Part shown: positions 44,461 through 53,625 of the stretch, piece by piece
How the letters are laid out: every line of letters begins with the position of its first letter
How positions within the stretch are numbered: position 1 is the first letter of the stretch
Assembly (NCBI GenBank): GCA_035560235.1
Contig: DATMAG010000071.1
Location: forward strand, 21,874 to 85,873
Reading direction: 5' to 3'
DNA: 64,000 nucleotides
Source of the DNA: DASRDU01 sp035560235
GTDB lineage: Bacteria > Acidobacteriota > Blastocatellia > RBC074
The notes under the pieces: generated by a model
Database searches by the model: none
Told to the model about the DNA's origin: nothing
The model's input: the letters and a program-made list of their open reading frames with translations, nothing else
Translations under genes and position numbers: made by a program

Positions 44461-44826
44461 TCACCGGCTGAGCATTTCAGTGATGAGCCGCTTCAGTTCG
44501 TCAAAGTCCACGGGCTTGCTGAAAAAGACCTGTGCCCCTGCCCTCAGGGCCTCCTCCCGAGTGGCCGGGCGGGCGTCAGCCGAGATGATGACAATCGGGG
44601 TGGCAGCGTCAAACCGCCGGATCTGCCGGCACAACTCGATGCCGCTCCCGTCCGGCAGGAAGTGATCCAGCAGATATAAATCGAACCTCTCGCTTTCCGC
44701 CCTCCGCAGCCCTTCAGCCAGCGTCTTCAGGCTGTTCATCTCGTACTCGGTCAGATGAAAGCAGAGCAGTTCGTGGCAGAACTCATCGTCATCAATACAC
44801 AGAATGCGTTGCCGGGGAGTGAGCAT
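44461..44826 (-). CDS. Single-domain response regulator
   Basis: 121 residues, only a receiver domain: acidic pair in ILCIDDDEFCHELL, phospho-acceptor Asp in LYLLDHFLPDGSG, Thr/Ser switch in IVIISADARP and Lys in VFFSKPVDFDEL. AGGAGG 7 nt upstream fixes the start at 44826; the longer frame to 44901 is not needed. Convergent with the hybrid kinase gene. Confidence 0.9.
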   Translation of the reverse strand: MLTPRQRILCIDDDEFCHELLCFHLTEYEMNSLKTLAEGLRRAESERFDLYLLDHFLPDGSGIELCRQIRRFDAATPIVIISADARPATREEALRAGAQVFFSKPVDFDELKRLITEMLSR

Positions 44827-45123
44827 CAGGCGCCTCCTGCAAGTGTGTTCAGCTTCCAGCCAGGCTTCAGGCACTGCTCTTGCCTCAGATCTGTCGGGCA
44901 AATGACTCGAATGCAGTCTGCTCAGTGCCCGGGTTCCGTCTCAGAGCGGAATCTGAAGCCGGAGTGTGTGAAAACAAAGAGTGCTGAAGGAGGATTGCGA
45001 AACCAAATCTAAATGACTGATTCCCAAAAGTCAGTTTCCCAGGGAACAGACTATTGCGCGACAGGGCCTTAGATTTGTGACGCTGAGTGGTTTCGCGGTA
45101 AACATCTGATGAGATACCCGACC
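44827..45123. other. Divergent regulatory gap between response regulator and Crp/Fnr gene
   Basis: No gene. AAATCTAA (45005-45012) and TTAGATTT (45069-45076) form an 8-bp inverted repeat around a 56-nt loop that itself contains GACT-gattccca-aaAGTC, so the Crp-gene leader may be structured. No strong -35/-10 pair stands out. Confidence 0.35.
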
Positions 45124-45843
45124 ATGAGTGAAGATAAAGGACTCCCCGTCACTGGCAACCGGCTGCTGGCTTCCCTGCCCGAGAATGAATTTCGTACTGT
45201 AATTTTTCCATATCTTGAGCCTGTTGAACTCAGACAGGGCGAAGTGATCTATGCGCCCAGGCAGGTGATTGATTATGCGTACTTCCCGGTGACAGCGCTG
45301 CTTTCGCTGATCGTCTCATCGGAGAACGGCGACACGGTTGAGGCCGGAGTCTATGGCAACGAGGCGATGGCCGGATATTCGCTGCTCCTTGAACGCAACA
45401 TTTCGCCTTATCAGGTGGAAGTGCAGATTGGCGGCTCAGCCTTCAGAGTCAGAGCTGAGGTGATGAAGGATCTGTGCAGCAAAGCGCCCGCCCTGCAGAT
45501 GCACCTGCTGCGTTACGTTCACACCGGCGTGGTGCAGCTGGCGCAGATGTCCATCTGCAACCGCTTTCACAGCGTCCGTCAGCGTCTGAGCCGCTGTCTG
45601 CTGACGGCTCACGACCGCATTGATTCAGACCAGATTCCGCTGACCAGAGAGATTCTCGCCGGAATGATCGGCGCCCGTCGCCCCCGCGTCAGCATTGTCG
45701 TCGGTTCGCTCAGCACTGCCGGACTGATCCGCGTCCGGCGCGGCACCATCACCATCATCAATCGCAAGGGGCTTGAGGCCGCCTCCTGCGAATGTTACCG
45801 GGTCATCAGAGATGAGGTGGACACGCTGCTCAAAATTGAGTGA
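45124..45843 (+). CDS. Crp/Fnr-family transcriptional regulator
   Basis: 239 residues from ATG 45124 (an in-frame ATG at 45109 is also possible). N-terminal cyclic-nucleotide-binding beta-roll (LEPVELRQGEVIYAPRQVIDYAYFP), long dimerisation helix, and C-terminal helix-turn-helix (LTREILAGMIGARRPRVSIV). No Fe-S cysteines of FNR type. The closing ASCECYRVIRDEVDTLL is shared with the paralogue at 51182-52051, showing a common subfamily. Likely a redox or stress regulator; effector unknown. Confidence 0.88.
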   Translation: MSEDKGLPVTGNRLLASLPENEFRTVIFPYLEPVELRQGEVIYAPRQVIDYAYFPVTALLSLIVSSENGDTVEAGVYGNEAMAGYSLLLERNISPYQVEVQIGGSAFRVRAEVMKDLCSKAPALQMHLLRYVHTGVVQLAQMSICNRFHSVRQRLSRCLLTAHDRIDSDQIPLTREILAGMIGARRPRVSIVVGSLSTAGLIRVRRGTITIINRKGLEAASCECYRVIRDEVDTLLKIE

Positions 45844-45849
45844 AGCCTT

Positions 45850-46653
45850 TCAGAAGAGACTGCCGGTGTCGTTGAGCCGCAGCAGGCGCGGGCCGTATTC
45901 GCTGACTTCGACCACACTCACTGAAGCCGGGCCGATTTCGATCCGCTGAAAGAGATCGAGCGGGATTCCGGCATAGTATGTCACCGCCGCCCTGATCACA
46001 TCGCCGTGACTGACGACGGCGATCAGCTCATTCGCATGCGCCTGGCGCAGCCGCACGAGCGCATCAAACCTGGCCGCGTCAGGCGCGCCCTCAAGCGCCG
46101 CTGCTGCCAGTGTGGTGTAACCAGGCCTGAATGACAGATACGCAATCATCATCAGCGGCAGCCGCTCCGCGACGCCGTCATCGCGGCTGCAGGCCTGATA
46201 CTGACTGATGAGGTAAGCGCGCTCGCTGCTTTCAAGCCCGAACTCGACGCAGCATCCGGCCACATCCCAGGCGATGTCCTGAGAGCCGGGCAGAAAATGA
46301 TCCGCGTGATGTTCGACCCCGTCTGTCCTGACCAGGCGTTCGCCTGCGCGCAGCCATTCGTGCGGAAACAGGCGCCCGTCAAGCGCAGTGGCAGCCGGAT
46401 CGTCGTCATTTTTCAGTTTCTCAAACCCGCGCAGTCGCGCCGCCAACTGCGGCCCCAGGCCTTCTGCGACATTGAGCTGAATCATCTCGCGCAGCGTTTC
46501 AGCCTCAGCGCCGCGCTCTGCCGGAAAACTGCGGCGCAGAAAGGCCGGATACCGCGCCACGTGATCGAGCAGCGCGTGATCGGCATCGCGCGGCGAGAGC
46601 GGGCGGCCCGCAATGAATTCAGTGATCAGAAAACCGTTGCTCAGTCCCTTCAC
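45850..46653 (-). pseudogene. Remnant: kinase C-lobe joined to histidine-phosphatase C-terminus
   Basis: Open for 267 codons but composite. Residues 1-200 match the C-terminal part of an APH/aminoglycoside-phosphotransferase-type kinase (FLITEFIAGRPLS, LFPHEWLRAGE, ADHFLPGSQDIAWDVAGCC) and lack its ATP-binding N-lobe. The last ~60 residues match the C-terminal half of a phosphoglycerate-mutase-like histidine phosphatase (VVSHGDVIRAAVTYYAGIPL), without its RHG motif. The kinase frame continues upstream of the GTG start into the next gene (ALAEAGFAPRV), which shows that an ancestral longer gene was cut and frameshifted. Probably non-functional. Confidence 0.65.
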
Positions 46654-47465
46654 ACGCGGCGCGAAACCGGCCTCGGCCAGCGCGCTCGCGCCGCTGTGGA
46701 AACGAACTGTCTGCCGTCCGGTTCCCAGCCCGGAAAGAGCGCGATCTGCTCGTCGCGCACACCCGGTTCAGAGAGCTTCTGCGCCACGCAGGCAAACGAG
46801 GAGCCGCTCAGTCCCGGCCCTTCGTCAACGATCAGAAAGTGAGCCTCGCGCCGCCTCTGCCAGCGTGCGGCCAGCGCGGCGTCAGTGAGCAGGCGACGAT
46901 CAAAGGGATGACCGCGCGGACGCACCGTGAAGCTTTCCATTTCAACTCCGCCCGCCGCCAGCGCCGCCGCAACCACCGCCGAGAGGCTCGTGCCGATGCT
47001 GCGAATGCCGATCACAACGGCGCGCTGCGGATGAACTGAGTGCAGGAAACGCTCTGCCGCAGCCAGATAAGTTTCAGGATAAAGGCCGTAATAAGCGTAA
47101 CCTTCAGGCATGCTGAGCCGCACTGAATCGGGCAGCGCGAGCCGGGGCAGTTCGTCCAGAGCCGATTCAAGGCTGCGCTGCCACGGCCTGATTTCATCGG
47201 TTCTGTGCTCCCACGAAAGATTCAGGACGTGACCGAGCAGCAGGCTCGTCTGCCGCAGCACGCGCAGCCGCTGATCGTCTGAATCAAGTTCAGGACAGAG
47301 CGCATCTGCGACACCGGCTTCCAGTTCTCCGAATTCAATCAGCAGTTCAGTCGCCAGTTCGTGATCAGCGCAGCCGCGCTGCGCAAGGAGCTTCAGCCCC
47401 CGGTTCAGTTCTGCCAGCAGTGAGGCGGTACAAACAGTTCTCTGCGCTGAACGGTAAACAAGCAT
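46650..47465 (-). pseudogene. Phosphoribosyltransferase-like protein, C-terminally truncated
   Basis: 271 residues. The phosphoribosyltransferase PRPP loop is clear, HFLIVDEGPGLSGSSF near residue 212, with preceding RAVVIGIRSIGTSLSA. The N-terminal ~120 residues are helical and unrecognised. After FPGWEPDGRQFVS the frame ends in an Arg-rich tail (RARWPRPVSRRV) that is the kinase gene's sequence read in the wrong frame. The PRTase domain itself looks intact, so a functional shorter protein is possible. Confidence 0.55.
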
Positions 47466-47495
47466 GATTGCGGTAAAGACGCTGCCTGCGAAGTC

Positions 47496-48026
47496 TCATT
47501 CGCTGTCGGGCAGCCTGCTCTGCAGTTCGCTGACCAGCCGGTTGACATCGGTGCTTTTCGCCAGTTGTTCAATCTCCGGCGCGGCTTCGACTTCGAGTCC
47601 GAGATGACTGCACAGGCGCTGCTGCATTCTGAGGATCATCGTCAGTTCCTGTTCAGCCAGCAGGCTGATCTGCAGATCCAGATGCGCGCGCCGGTCGGCC
47701 TGACGCGTCATGCGGTTCTGACTGATCAGAATGAAGATCGCCAGAAAGACTCCTTCGCTCGCCAGAATCAGCGTCAGGATGCCGAAGGGAAAAGGATCGA
47801 ACGGCGCAATGCCCGGAATGAGCCTCAGGTTGATGAGCACCCAGAGCGCAATCATCAGCAGATGAATGATGACGACCGTCAGCGACCCGGCAATTCGGGT
47901 AATGAAATCACTGATGCGTTCACCCGACGAGCGGTGATGCAGCGCCTCCTGCTCCAGCCGGGCGATGGCTTCGACATTGCTCCGCGTCGGGTCGAACGGA
48001 GCGCGCTGATCCGTGGCTTTCGGCAT
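47496..48026 (-). CDS. DUF1003 membrane protein
   Basis: 176 residues. Two membrane helices (LTVVIIHLLMIALWVLIN and ILTLILASEGVFLAIFILI) in the spacing of DUF1003, with the conserved WVLINLRLIPGIAPFDPFPF between them and QNRMTRQADRRAHLDLQIS after. C-terminal tail is helical. Function unknown; often found near stress genes. Confidence 0.87.
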   Translation of the reverse strand: MPKATDQRAPFDPTRSNVEAIARLEQEALHHRSSGERISDFITRIAGSLTVVIIHLLMIALWVLINLRLIPGIAPFDPFPFGILTLILASEGVFLAIFILISQNRMTRQADRRAHLDLQISLLAEQELTMILRMQQRLCSHLGLEVEAAPEIEQLAKSTDVNRLVSELQSRLPDSE

Positions 48027-48035
48027 AGCTTTACT

Positions 48036-48323
48036 TCAGGCGGCATAGCGGCGCGTCATCCGCGCGCAGAAGTCGGCAAATTCCTCAGGGTGCTGTGGCG
48101 GGCTGGTGTGATGAGGGCGCAGGCCGCACGATTCCGGCGTGAAGCAGAAAGTGACAGTCACCGCGAACTCATCGAGCGCCTTCATCTGCCGGTCAAACCA
48201 GGCTTCGGACTGCGGGCGATGGCTGTCGGCCCGGCTCAGGCCCATGCACAGGTATTTCACGCCCAGGCGGGCGGCTGGAATAATGCCCCACACTGACTCG
48301 TTCCCTTTCGCTGTTCGGTTCAC
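48036..48323 (-). pseudogene. Glycoside-hydrolase fragment
   Basis: 95 codons. From ARLGVKYLCMGLSRADSH to EEFADFCARMTRRYA it resembles the first part of a TIM-barrel glycoside hydrolase (GH39/GH5-like, beta-xylosidase type), but the N-terminal strand, the acid/base Glu and the whole C-terminal half are missing. The first ~18 residues look unrelated. A stop follows right after RRYAA, 9 nt before the DUF1003 start codon. Confidence 0.5.
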
Positions 48324-48382
48324 TCCTCAGGTCGCAGTGCCCGGTGAAGTGAACGCTCCTGCCCGGCTTTCTGCTGCGGTAT

Positions 48383-49099
48383 TCAGGATCGCTTCAAGTT
48401 CGACAACCCGCCGTTCGACTGCACTCTGCCGATCAGAAAGCGCCGCTCGGGCAGGCGGCGGGCTGTGGCAATGAACAGTTCGCTGAGCGCAGCCTGACGG
48501 TCAGCAGCATAAGTGCCCAGATAAGACAGATCGGCGCGAAAGCGTTCATCGGCAGGCAGACAGTAATGAACCGCCGGATCAACGCTTCCGTAGAGCGGCG
48601 CGACCCGGCGCGCGCCAAGCCGCTGCTGCAGTTCAGCGAGCGCAGCGCCGCCCGTATAACTCAGCACGAGATCGAAATCGCGCAGACCGCGCGGGCCGAG
48701 GTAACTGACCGCTTCGCCGCCGCGCAGCCGGTCGAGCGTGACCGGCGTATCGAGATCATAAAAGACCCGCAGCCGTGCTCCTGACGAGAGCACCAGATCA
48801 GAGGCCTCCACGCCGTCAGGACAGTACGAAGTGACCATTCCGATATCAGCATCCGCGAGCATCCGCGCCGCGAGCGACCAGACCTCATCCCAGTCCGGAT
48901 AAAGAACGAGCTGCGCGCCGGGAACCTCGGTCAGATCACGATGCGCGGCGTAATAGGGTACGTCGCGCTCAAAAAAGATCACCTGATGCCCGCGTGCGCC
49001 GAGCGCGCGACACAGGCCGCGCCAGAGTGTGGCGTGTCCGTTGCCCCACGAAGAGCTGACCGCAAGCCCGAAAATCACCAGTTTCACGTGCTGCCTCAC
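48383..49099 (-). pseudogene. CgeB-type glycosyltransferase, 3' truncated
   Basis: 238 residues from an intact-looking start: LVIFGLAVSSSWGNGHATLWRG, HQVIFFERDVPYYA, LRVFYDLDTPVT and DLSYLGTYAADRQ match CgeB-like (spore maturation type) glycosyltransferases, normally ~360 residues. The sequence breaks after RRFLIG into a short unrelated tail and stop, losing the C-terminal nucleotide-sugar-binding half. With the adjacent glycoside-hydrolase fragment this looks like one deletion through two neighbouring genes. Confidence 0.55.
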
Positions 49100-49284
49100 C
49101 AGTGACAGACCTGATAATCTTTCACCGCGCAGAGCAGCGGGAACAAAGCAGCAGAGGCTCAGTCCGCTCTGCGCTCGCTGCGGTGAAGGAATCTCTCATC
49201 AGAGTCCGGCTCTACAGGGAACTTCATTCTGGAAACAAGGGAGTACCCAAAACCTGCGCGGGGAATGTTCGTGTTTATACCAGC

Positions 49285-49375
49285 GTGCCGGAACGCAGTC
49301 TGTACGCTGCGACACATAAAACCGCGCTCAGGAAACGCGCCGTTCAGAGCGCGCTGTAGTGCGCTGGCATCACAG
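49285..49375. repeat. Possible degenerate REPIN-like inverted element
   Basis: GTGCCGGAACGCAGTCTGTACGCTGCG at the left end and the complement of GCGCTGTAGTGCGCTGGCAT at the right end are similar, giving ~90 bp with imperfect inverted termini. The rest of the gap 49100-49482 has an imperfect TTCACCGC/GCGGTGAA stem and no gene. Confidence 0.35.
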
Positions 49376-49482
49376 TTGCCTCTTTACCCCTCACCCGGCG
49401 CGGATGATTCTGAACAGTCGTTCAGACAGGCTGAGCCGGGATTTTCATCAGCAGCCCTGCAAAGGCTGGCGGAGGAAAGCAG

Positions 49483-49737
49483 ATGAACGCAGAGTACCAG
49501 TATCTGATCGGCAGATTGCAGGATGCCCTGGCGACTGATCCGCGCGTCAATGCGCTCGATGTCAAGGTCACCGTCTGCGGCGGCAGGATTCACCTGACCG
49601 GCGAGGTCGCGACCGAAGAGCGGCGCGGCGCGGCAGCCATAGTCGTTTCAGAGATCGTGCCCGACATCGAGGTGCGCAATGAACTGACAGTCTATGAACT
49701 GACTCAGACTGCCGGATCGGAGGTTATTCATGCTTAG
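49483..49737 (+). CDS. BON-domain protein
   Basis: 84 residues forming one BON domain: LIGRLQDALATDPRVNALDVKV, then GGRIHLTGEVATEERRGAA and IVPDIEVRNELTV. No signal peptide, so cytoplasmic. BON domains bind membranes or other ligands and are common in osmotic-stress proteins. GGAGGAAAG lies upstream. Its 3' end overlaps the metallophosphoesterase by 8 nt. Confidence 0.85.
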   Translation: MNAEYQYLIGRLQDALATDPRVNALDVKVTVCGGRIHLTGEVATEERRGAAAIVVSEIVPDIEVRNELTVYELTQTAGSEVIHA

Positions 49738-50503
49738 GATCGCGGCCATTGCCGATCTGCACGTGGCTGAGGATTCGCACAACCGGCTCGCGCCGCACTG
49801 GCGCGACCTGTCCCACACAGCCGATGTGCTGCTGCTCGGCGGCGATCTGACCAATCTGGGCAACGAGCAGCAGGCTGCCGTGCTGGCGCAGGAACTGGAA
49901 GGCGTCGAACTGCCGATGGTCGCCGTGCTCGGCAATCACGATTACCACGCAGGCAGGCCCGAAGTGGTGCGGCGCTCTCTCGAAAAAGCCGGCGTGACGG
50001 TGCTTGAAGGTGAAACGACGACGCTCACGCTGCACGGCAAAACGCTCGGCATTGCCGGATCGAAGGGTTTCGGCGGCGGCTTTGCCGGGGCGTGCGGGCA
50101 CGCGTTCGGTGAACCTGAGATGAAGGAGTTTATGTATGTGACTGAGCGGATGGCCGCGCGGCTGGAAGAGAATCTGCGCGCTTTGCAGACGGATTACCGC
50201 ATCGCTTTGCTGCATTATGCTCCGGTCAAGGACACGCTGGCGGGTGAGCGGCTGGAGATTTATCCGTTTATGGGCAGCTACCTGCTGGCCGAAGCGATTG
50301 ATCGCGCCGGGGCCGATCTGGTGATTCACGGTCACGCGCATCACGGCACCGAAAAGGGCGTTACGGCCCAGGGCATTCCGGTCAGAAACGTCGCGCTGCC
50401 ACTGCTCAAACGCGCCTGCGTGATTTACAACCTCGGCGCACAGGGAGGACAGAGTGAAGGTGGAGAACAGACAACACGGAAAATGGAACCTGCTGGTGCG
50501 TGA
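49730..50503 (+). CDS. Calcineurin-like metallophosphoesterase
   Basis: 257 residues with all dimetal motifs: AIADLHVAE (D-x-H), LLGGDLTN (GD), VLGNHDYH (GNHD), ALLHYAPVK and IHGHAHHG (GHxH). Hydrolyses a phosphoester; substrate unknown. It is the middle gene of a BON-phosphoesterase-nucleotidyltransferase group with overlapping ends. Confidence 0.88.
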   Translation: MLRIAAIADLHVAEDSHNRLAPHWRDLSHTADVLLLGGDLTNLGNEQQAAVLAQELEGVELPMVAVLGNHDYHAGRPEVVRRSLEKAGVTVLEGETTTLTLHGKTLGIAGSKGFGGGFAGACGHAFGEPEMKEFMYVTERMAARLEENLRALQTDYRIALLHYAPVKDTLAGERLEIYPFMGSYLLAEAIDRAGADLVIHGHAHHGTEKGVTAQGIPVRNVALPLLKRACVIYNLGAQGGQSEGGEQTTRKMEPAGA

Positions 50504-51230
50504 TCAGCCCTCCCTCGCCGCGCTCTTTGAAGATGAGCAGGGCACAATTTACCGCCGCGTGATTGACGCCGCCAGTCAGGCCGGGCTGCGCTTCGCGCTC
50601 GGCGGCGGATTCGCTATCAACGCCTACACGGGGCTGGCGCGCAACACAAAGGATCTTGACCTGTACGTGCTGCCCCGCGACCGCGACGCGATGATTGAAG
50701 TACTCACCCGCGAGGGCCTGAGCGATTATTACGATCAGGCGCCGTATGATCGCGGCTGGATTTATCGTGGTTACCTGAACGGCACGATTGTGGACATCAT
50801 CTGGGAGATGGCCAATCATCTTTCGCAGGTGGATGAAGCATGGCTGACGCGCGGCCCCGAGGTCGAAGTCGAAGGCCGCTGGCTGCGGCTGCTGCCGCCG
50901 GAAGAACTGCTCTGGGGCAAGCTCTATGTCCTGCAGCGCGACCGCTGCGACTGGCCCGACATTCTCAATCTGATTCACGCCACGGCTGAAAGTCTCAACT
51001 GGCGGCGGCTGCTTTCACGGCTCGGCGATGACGCCGCGCTGCTGGCCGGCGTGCTGATCGTCTTTGCGTGGCTCTGTCCGGGCCGCGCCGAAGCGCTGCC
51101 CTCATGGTTGTGGGAGCAGTTGCGGCTGCCTGCACCGGCAGCCGACAAAATCGCTGCGGGAGCGCCCGACACTGATCAGACTCACGTGGTTCTGATTGAT
51201 TCGCGGCCCTGGTTCAGCCCGCTTCTGTAA
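50454..51230 (+). CDS. Nucleotidyltransferase-like protein
   Basis: 258 residues. FALGGGFAINAYTGLARNTKDLDLYV is the active-site motif of the nucleotidyltransferase fold (GG and D-x-D), followed by a helical C-terminal region. GTG 50454 has GGGAGG upstream and overlaps the phosphoesterase gene by 50 nt. Its last 49 nt overlap the convergent Crp/Fnr gene tail to tail. Possible role in RNA or protein nucleotidylation; partner unknown. Confidence 0.75.
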   Translation: MKVENRQHGKWNLLVRDQPSLAALFEDEQGTIYRRVIDAASQAGLRFALGGGFAINAYTGLARNTKDLDLYVLPRDRDAMIEVLTREGLSDYYDQAPYDRGWIYRGYLNGTIVDIIWEMANHLSQVDEAWLTRGPEVEVEGRWLRLLPPEELLWGKLYVLQRDRCDWPDILNLIHATAESLNWRRLLSRLGDDAALLAGVLIVFAWLCPGRAEALPSWLWEQLRLPAPAADKIAAGAPDTDQTHVVLIDSRPWFSPLL

Positions 51231-52051
51231 CCCGACCCGTTCCACTGCACGGCAGCTGAAACGAGCTGATATTCCGGCGCGGTGGATGTTTCAAGCAGCC
51301 GGTCAAATTCTCCCCGAATCGTCTGGTAACATTCGCACGAGGCGAGTTCGAGCCGTCGCCGGTCGTGAATGTGAATGTGACCGCGCACGTAACTGATTAC
51401 GCCGGCCTGGCGCAGTTTGCCCGCCGCGACCGTGATGCCTGCGCGCCGCGTGCCGAGCATCTCAGCGATGACCTCATGCGTCAGGCAGAATTCGTCAGAA
51501 TCCATGCGGTCGTCAATCAGCAGCAGCAGACAGCACAACCGTTCTTCAACCGTGTGCAGGCAGTTGCAGGCAGCCATCTGCGCCATCTGCGTCATCAGCG
51601 CCTGCGTGTAAAGCATCAGCCGCCGCTGCAGTTCGCTCTGACGTTTCATTTCAAATCTGAAGAGGTCGGCGCGCATCCGCCAGGCCTGGCCTCCGATCTG
51701 CACGATGGCCCGGTACGGCGCGCTGTCAGCGCCGAGAAAGACCGGCACCCCGGTCATTCCCTCGTGGCCGACGAGGCCGGTTTCGACTGTCGTCCCGTTC
51801 ATCATCGTGGCGACCAGCGAGATCAGCCCCTGATCGGGGAAATATACGTAACGAATCTCTTCACCTGAGTGACATAAAACTTCGCCAGGACGCAGACACG
51901 CGGGTTCGAGCCGCGTCACCAGATGTTCAATTTCCAGGTCGGGCAGGCTGGCCAGCAGGCGATTTCTGACCGGCAGCCCGGCTGTTCCAAATGCAGGCAT
52001 CAGGATTCCTCCGGAGCGGGCGATGAGCTTTTCGCTGTAATCAAATGACAT
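51182..52051 (-). CDS. Crp/Fnr-family transcriptional regulator (paralogue)
   Basis: 289 residues. Beta-roll sensor (LEPACLRPGEVLCHSGEEIRYVYFP, VGHEGMTGVPVFLG), dimer helix, and HTH (LTHEVIAEMLGTRRAGITVAA). It shares RNRLLASLP at the N-terminus and ASCECYQTIRGEFDRLL at the C-terminus with the regulator at 45124. It has a ~35-residue extra tail that overlaps the nucleotidyltransferase gene and may have arisen by loss of the original stop. Confidence 0.87.
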   Translation of the reverse strand: MSFDYSEKLIARSGGILMPAFGTAGLPVRNRLLASLPDLEIEHLVTRLEPACLRPGEVLCHSGEEIRYVYFPDQGLISLVATMMNGTTVETGLVGHEGMTGVPVFLGADSAPYRAIVQIGGQAWRMRADLFRFEMKRQSELQRRLMLYTQALMTQMAQMAACNCLHTVEERLCCLLLLIDDRMDSDEFCLTHEVIAEMLGTRRAGITVAAGKLRQAGVISYVRGHIHIHDRRRLELASCECYQTIRGEFDRLLETSTAPEYQLVSAAVQWNGSGYRSGLNQGRESIRTT

Positions 52052-52366
52052 CAGTCAGGCTCCCCGATTCTGTCCTGTACTGAGGCCATACTCTGCTGTA
52101 CCGGCGCGACTGCAGGCACAGCGAACATCACAACCAGCAGAGAGGCCAGGCAGATGAGCGGCCTCAGTCTGTTTCCCTCAATTCACCCTCTGTTCAGGCG
52201 TCAGACGACCGCTGCGTTCCTCTCTGTCTGATTCCATTTCACTTTCGTCAATATTCCGTTGAGCAGAGCAACTGGCGTTCCGACCTGAAGCGGGGCTGAG
52301 TCTCTGGCGAATCTTTTGCTTGTCATCTGCCCTGAAAGGGAGCTTCAGCGAAAGGAGTACATCAGA
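52052..52366. other. Divergent intergenic region
   Basis: 315 bp between the leftward Crp/Fnr gene and the rightward NTF2-like gene. I see no gene or strong promoter; AAAGGAG at 52351-52357 is the ribosome site of the next gene. Confidence 0.4.
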
Positions 52367-52756
52367 ATGGCAGAGAAAACGGCTGATCGTTTTATGAAAG
52401 CGTTGCAGGAGGTCGAGGAGACAGGCAACGTGGAATCGCTGGCGGAAATGTTTACTGATGACGCCGAAATCACCAGTCTCGGTCTGGCTGAACCGCTGCG
52501 CGGTTATGCCGGAGCGCGCGAGTTCTGGAAGGAATACCTGCACTCCTTCGATCACATTCATTCGCACTTCACCAGTGTCATCGAACACGACGGCAAAGTC
52601 ATTCTCGAATGGGAATCAGAAGGCGCGCTGCGCAACGGCTGTCCGATTGATTATCGCGGCGTGAGCATTCTCGAAACCGCTGACGGGCGGGTGCGCCGCT
52701 TCCGGTCTTATTACGACACCGCAGCCTTTCTCAAACCGCTGCCCTGCGGGGCCTGA
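52367..52756 (+). CDS. NTF2/SnoaL-like protein
   Basis: 129 residues of the NTF2-like cone fold: ALQEVEETGNVESLAEMFTDDAEI at the start, LRGYAGAREFWKEYLHSF, and GVSILETADGRVRRFRSYYD at the end, as in SnoaL-type ketosteroid-isomerase-like proteins. Ligand unknown. ATG 52367 has AAAGGAG 9 nt upstream. Confidence 0.82.
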   Translation: MAEKTADRFMKALQEVEETGNVESLAEMFTDDAEITSLGLAEPLRGYAGAREFWKEYLHSFDHIHSHFTSVIEHDGKVILEWESEGALRNGCPIDYRGVSILETADGRVRRFRSYYDTAAFLKPLPCGA

Positions 52757-52807
52757 TGACCACACGAGAGCGGGACAGTCCCGCCGTGACAACCAGAGGA
52801 TCAACCG

Positions 52808-53422
52808 ATGAACGTCAAAACAGCGATCATTTATTACAGCGCCACCGGAACGACTTATCGCCTGGCGCGGGCAGTTGAAGAGGGCGCGCAGTCGGCAGGC
52901 GCGGAAATCCGGCTGCACAAGGTTCGCGAACTCGCGCCTGAGGAAGCGATCAGGTCAAATCCCGGCTGGGTCGCACACCGGCAGGAGACACAGCAGGTTC
53001 CCGAAGCGACCCTGGCTGATCTGGAATGGGCTGATGCCATTATTCTGGGCACGCCGACCCGCTTCGGTCTGCCGACGGCGCAGCTCAAACAGTTTCTCGA
53101 TCAGACCGGAGGACTCTGGGCGCAGGGCAAACTCGTCAACAAGATCGCGTCCTCATTCACGAGCGCCGCAACCCTGCATGGCGGGCAGGAAAGCACAATC
53201 ATCGCGCTCAACAATACGTTCTATCACTGGGGCGCGATCATCGTCTCACCCGCTTATGCTGATCCGGGCCAGTTTCAGTCGGGCAATCCTTACGGCGCAT
53301 CCTTTACCAGCAACAACGGGCAGTTGAAGCCCGACGAGATTGCGCTCGCCGCAGCCCGCTTTCAGGGCCGCCGCGTGGTTGAAATCGCCGCGCAGTTTCT
53401 GGCCGGTCGCAGACAGACATAA
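52808..53422 (+). CDS. wrbA: NAD(P)H:quinone oxidoreductase, WrbA family
   Basis: 204 residues. Flavodoxin-like fold with the FMN phosphate loop YYSATGTTYRLA, TPTRFGLPTAQLKQFLDQTG, FTSAATLHGGQE and an HWGAIIV strand, all typical of WrbA, a tetrameric FMN enzyme that reduces quinones by two electrons and limits oxidative stress. ATG 52808 has AGAGGA upstream. Confidence 0.9.
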   Translation: MNVKTAIIYYSATGTTYRLARAVEEGAQSAGAEIRLHKVRELAPEEAIRSNPGWVAHRQETQQVPEATLADLEWADAIILGTPTRFGLPTAQLKQFLDQTGGLWAQGKLVNKIASSFTSAATLHGGQESTIIALNNTFYHWGAIIVSPAYADPGQFQSGNPYGASFTSNNGQLKPDEIALAAARFQGRRVVEIAAQFLAGRRQT

Positions 53423-53507
53423 ATCACCCGGCAGGGTAACAGTGGTTTTCCCTGGGAATTCAGCACGAACTGATGATGAAGCCGAATGGGCATCAGGCAC
53501 CCGGCAC

Positions 53508-53612
53508 ATTCTCCATTCTCCATTTTCAATTCTCCATTCCTGGCAATGAGCAGTGTCACCGGAACGATGCTCACTGCAAAGAATGGAGAATTGAAAATGG
53601 AGAATGGGGAGT
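53508..53612. terminator. Long-stem hairpin between wrbA and acnA
   Basis: Arms 53508-53539 and 53581-53612 are near-perfect complements built of ATTCTCCATT and TTCAATTCTCCATT words against AATGGAGAATTGAAAATGG. AT-rich, unlike its surroundings. It lies between convergent genes and would suit a bidirectional terminator. Confidence 0.6.
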
Positions 53613-53625
53613 GTCCGTGGTTTCC

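Noticed and set aside
52178..52588. Leftward 136-codon ORF over the NTF2-like gene
   Set aside because: No motif, no ribosome site; overlaps the well-supported NTF2-like gene.
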